Below are positions 60,420-64,000 of a DNA stretch of 64,000 bases, piece after piece. The notes under the pieces were generated by a model. That model searched no databases, was not told where the DNA came from, and saw nothing but the letters and a program-made list of their open reading frames with translations. Where the stretch lies: NCBI RefSeq assembly GCF_037975245.1, contig NC_092577.1:27031398-27095397 (forward strand), read 5' to 3'. How positions within the stretch are numbered: the stretch's first letter is position 1; each line of letters opens with the position of its first letter. Position numbers and translations under genes: made by a program. This DNA is from Apostichopus japonicus. Taxonomy: Eukaryota > Echinodermata > Holothuroidea > Aspidochirotida > Stichopodidae.

Positions 60420-62325
60420 TACTTGGTATGGACTTGACGAGGGGAGGGTTAGGGGTTAGATCAAGGGGAGGGGTAGGGGGTAGATCATTATGTAGGGGAT
60501 AGATCAAGGGAGGGTTACGGAAAAGATCGAGGGGAGGTATAAGGGATATATCAAAGGGAGGTATAGGGGAAAGATCAAGGGGAGGGTTAGGGGATAGATT
60601 AAGAAGAGTGTTATAGGGAAAGATCAAGGAGAGGGTTAGGGGATAGATCAAGGGGAAGGGTAGGGGATAGATAAAGGGGAGGGTAGGGGATAGATCAAGG
60701 GGAGGTATAAGGGAAAGAGAAAGGGGAGGGTTAGGGGATAGATCAAGGGGAGGTATAAGGGAAAGATCAAGGGGAGGGGTAGGGGATAGATCAAGGGGAG
60801 GGGTAGGGGATAGATCAAGGGGAGGGGTAGGGGATAGATTAAGAAGAGGGTAAGGGAAAGATCAAGGAGAGGGTTAGGGGATAGATCAAGGGGAGGTATA
60901 AGGGAAAGATCAAGGGGAGGGGTAGGGGATAGATCAAGGGGAGGGGTAGGGGATAGATCAAGGGGAGGGGTAGGGGATAGATTCAGAAGAGGGTAAGGGA
61001 AAGATCAAGGAGAGGGTTAGGGCATAGATCAAGGGGAGGGTTAGGGGATAGATCAAGGGGAGGGGTAAGGGATAGATTAAGAAGAGGGTTAGGGAAAGAT
61101 CAAGAAGAGGGTTAGGGGATAGATCAAGGGGAGGTATAAGGGAAAGATCAAGGGGAGGGGTGGGGGATAGAGTAAGAAGAGGGTAAGGGAAAGATCAAGG
61201 AGAGTGGTAGGGGATAGATCAAGAGGAGGGTTAGGGGATAGATCATTAGGTAGGGGATAGATCAAGGGGAGGTACAAGGGAAAGATCAAGGGGAGGGTTA
61301 GGGGATAGATCAAGGGGAGGTATAAGGGAAAGATCAAGGGGACGGGTGGGGGATAGATTAAGAAAGGGGTAAGGGAAAGATCAAGGAGAGGGGTAGGGGA
61401 TAGATCAAGGGGAGGGTTAGGGGATAGATCATTAGGTAGGGGTTAAATCAAGGGGAGTTATGAGGGAAAGATCAAGGGGAGGTATAGGGGATAGATCAAG
61501 GGGAGGTATAAGGGAAAGATCAAGGGGAGGGGTGGGGGATAGATTAAGAAGAGGGTAAGGGAAAGATCAAGGAGAGGGTTAGGGGATAGATCAAGGGGAG
61601 GTATAAGGGAAAGAGAAAGGGGAGGGTTAGGGGATAGATCAAGGGGAGGGGTAGGGGATAGATTAAGAAGAGGGTAAGGGAAAGATCAAGGAGAGGGTTA
61701 GGGGATAGATCAAGGGGAGGGTAGGGGATAGATCAAGGGAAGGTATAAGGGATAGATCAAGGGGAGGTACAAGGGAAAGATCAAGGGGAGGGTTAGGGGA
61801 TAGATCAAGGGGAGGTATAAGGGAAAGATCAAGGGGAGGGGTGGGGGATAGATTAAGAAGAGGTTAAGGGAAAGATCAAGGGGAAGGTTAGGGGATAGAT
61901 CATTAGGTAGGGGTTAAATCAAGGGGAGTTATAAGGGAAAGATCAAGGGGAGGGGTAGGGGATAGATTAAGAAGAGGGTAAGGGAAAGATCAAGGAGAGG
62001 GTTAGGGGATAGATCAAGGGGAGGTATAAGGGAAAGATCAAGGGGAGGGGTAGGGGATAGATTAAGAAGAGGGTAAGGGAAAGATCAAGGAGAGGGTTAG
62101 GGGATAGATCAAGGGGAGGGTAGGGGATAGATCAAGGGAAGGTATAAGGGATAGATCAAGGGGAGGTATAAGGGATAGATCAAGGGGAGGTATAAGGGAT
62201 AGATCAAGGGTAAGTATAGGGGAAAGATCAAGGGGAGGGGTAGGGGATAGATTAAGAAGAGGGTAAGGGAAAGATCAAGGGGAGGTATAAGGGAAAGATC
62301 AAGGGGAGGGATAGGGATAGATCAT
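60420..62325. repeat. ~1.9-kb G-rich minisatellite (24-bp unit family)
   Basis: About 80 units of the type GGGGATAGATCAAGGGGAGG plus GTTA or GGTA, with alternates GGGAAAGATCAAGGAGAGGG, GGAGGTATAAG and GATTAAGAAGAGGGTAA. Alternates recur in ordered blocks, so there is a higher-order pattern. The plus strand is almost pure purine plus T. Runs of three or four G at short spacing make it G-quadruplex-prone. Minus-strand frames rich in L/P/S (60409-60651, 61089-61337) are repeat artefacts. Confidence 0.95.
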
Positions 62326-62692
62326 CTATCTCACTATATGAATCCAAGTGTCTAGTTCATGTCACACCAGGAACGAGGAGATAGAATGATGTTAATCTCA
62401 TTAAACAAAGTTTTAATATTATATTTTGACCTGAGTGGAGATTAAATGCTAACTCATGCATTTCATGTAATTATGCACTTCCTGTATTTATGTTCAGCTG
62501 GTAATTATAGAGAACAAGAGTCTTAATATCATTGTGACAGATTGACATAGAACGTCTAGATGATATAAGAATATCACACCAACTCCCATAACTCAATGAT
62601 GTTTTAATATTTTTAAACGGAGAACATTTTGTAGAACTTAGTTGTATCCTTTAAAACACTATATATTTTATCAACAAAGTGACAATTAAGAG
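62326..62692. other. No recognisable gene
   Basis: A short AT-rich spacer between two tandem arrays. No signal recognised. Confidence 0.4.
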
Positions 62693-63135
62693 ATTAGGAG
62701 CACAAGCCGATATTAATGATCTTATATTACTAATCTTAGATAGTTTTAATCACTGATGAGGAGCACAGGCCGATATTAATAATCTTATATTACTAATCTT
62801 AGATAGTTTTAATCCCCGATTAGGAGCACAGGCTGATATTAATGATCTTATATTACTAATCTCCGATACTTTTAATCCCAGATTAGGAGCACAGGCCGAT
62901 ATTAATGATCTTATATTACTAATCTCCGATACTTTTAATCCCAGATTAGGAGCACAGGCCGATATTAATGATCTTATATTACTAATCTCCGATACTTTTA
63001 ATCCCAGATTAGGAGCACAGGCCGATATTAATGATCTTATATTACTAATCTCCGATACTTTTAATCCCAGATTAGGAGCACAGGCCGATATTAATGATCT
63101 TATATTACTGATCTTATATTAATGATCTTATTTTA
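62693..63135 (+). repeat. 63-bp tandem repeat, about seven copies
   Basis: The unit starts GATTAGGAGCACAGGCCGAT, continues through ATTAATGATCTTATATTACT and ends with AATCTCCGATACTTTTAATCCCA. Copies start at about 62693, 62755, 62819, 62881, 62944, 63007 and 63070. The first two are diverged (AGATAGTTTTAATC), the later ones nearly identical. It ends with a partial repeat of ATTACTGATCTTA. Confidence 0.95.

Positions 63136-64000
<865 letters not shown>

Noticed and set aside
60409-61337. Proline/leucine-rich minus-strand ORFs as repetitive proteins
   Set aside because: They are translations of the G-rich minisatellite. Unit-length variation breaks the frame repeatedly.
62749-62760. CTGATGAG in the 63-bp array as a hammerhead core
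   Set aside because: It occurs in a single diverged unit and no GAAA box with a stem lies at the right distance.

Overview
The window looks like gene-poor, repeat-rich animal DNA. It is AT-rich by eye, carries many long (AT)n and poly-G/poly-C runs, and has no bacterial-style ORFs. Apart from one reading frame held open by a tandem repeat (255 codons), no open frame exceeds about 150 codons, and none of the longer ones has a domain I recognise. The dispersed repeats suggest a marine invertebrate deuterostome, possibly an echinoderm such as a sea cucumber; this is inference, not proof. They include families rich in GGTCAAAGGTCA and TGACCTC, termini of the type CAGTGGCG / GGCGTAGG, a tRNA-derived SINE, and an exon resembling the N-terminus of invertebrate proteins with a P2X7-like C-terminal domain.

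Layout. 0-5 kb: one end of a hAT-like element, a 604-bp inverted-repeat element built from GCATCCGCGC motifs, GACCTC-type dispersed repeats, a ~377-bp GC-tract element, and a clean 593-bp foldback element with matching 6-bp target duplications. 5-10 kb: mostly unrecognised single-copy-looking DNA with an AT microsatellite and a short 30-bp tandem array. 10-21 kb: a dense transposon graveyard with G/C-run-bearing elements, one of two full copies of a ~0.7-kb hAT-type element, a 1464-bp hAT-type element, and two GGCGTAGG-ended elements flanked by unusually long direct repeats (13 and 15 bp). 21-36 kb: sparse DNA with a 25-bp satellite, a hammerhead-like motif (27.6 kb), and the best gene candidate (28962-29164) with palindromic CRE sites upstream. 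36-48 kb: a 36-bp satellite that keeps a 255-codon frame open, AT-rich arrays, a near-perfect 166-bp hairpin, and a SINE. 48-58 kb: the second ~0.7-kb hAT-type copy in opposite orientation with a perfect 8-bp duplication, a long stretch with 3'-UTR-like texture ending near a poly(A) signal, and two TTAA-flanked MITEs. 60-63.6 kb: a ~1.9-kb purine-rich, G-quadruplex-prone minisatellite, a 63-bp tandem array and a long (AT)n.

Function. No pathway or operon can be reconstructed. The only plausible host coding sequence is one acidic first exon near 29 kb and, very weakly, a Kozak-perfect short ORF near 38.2 kb. Most describable structure is mobile-element architecture: termini, target-site duplications, and a sequence module recurring in at least five places.
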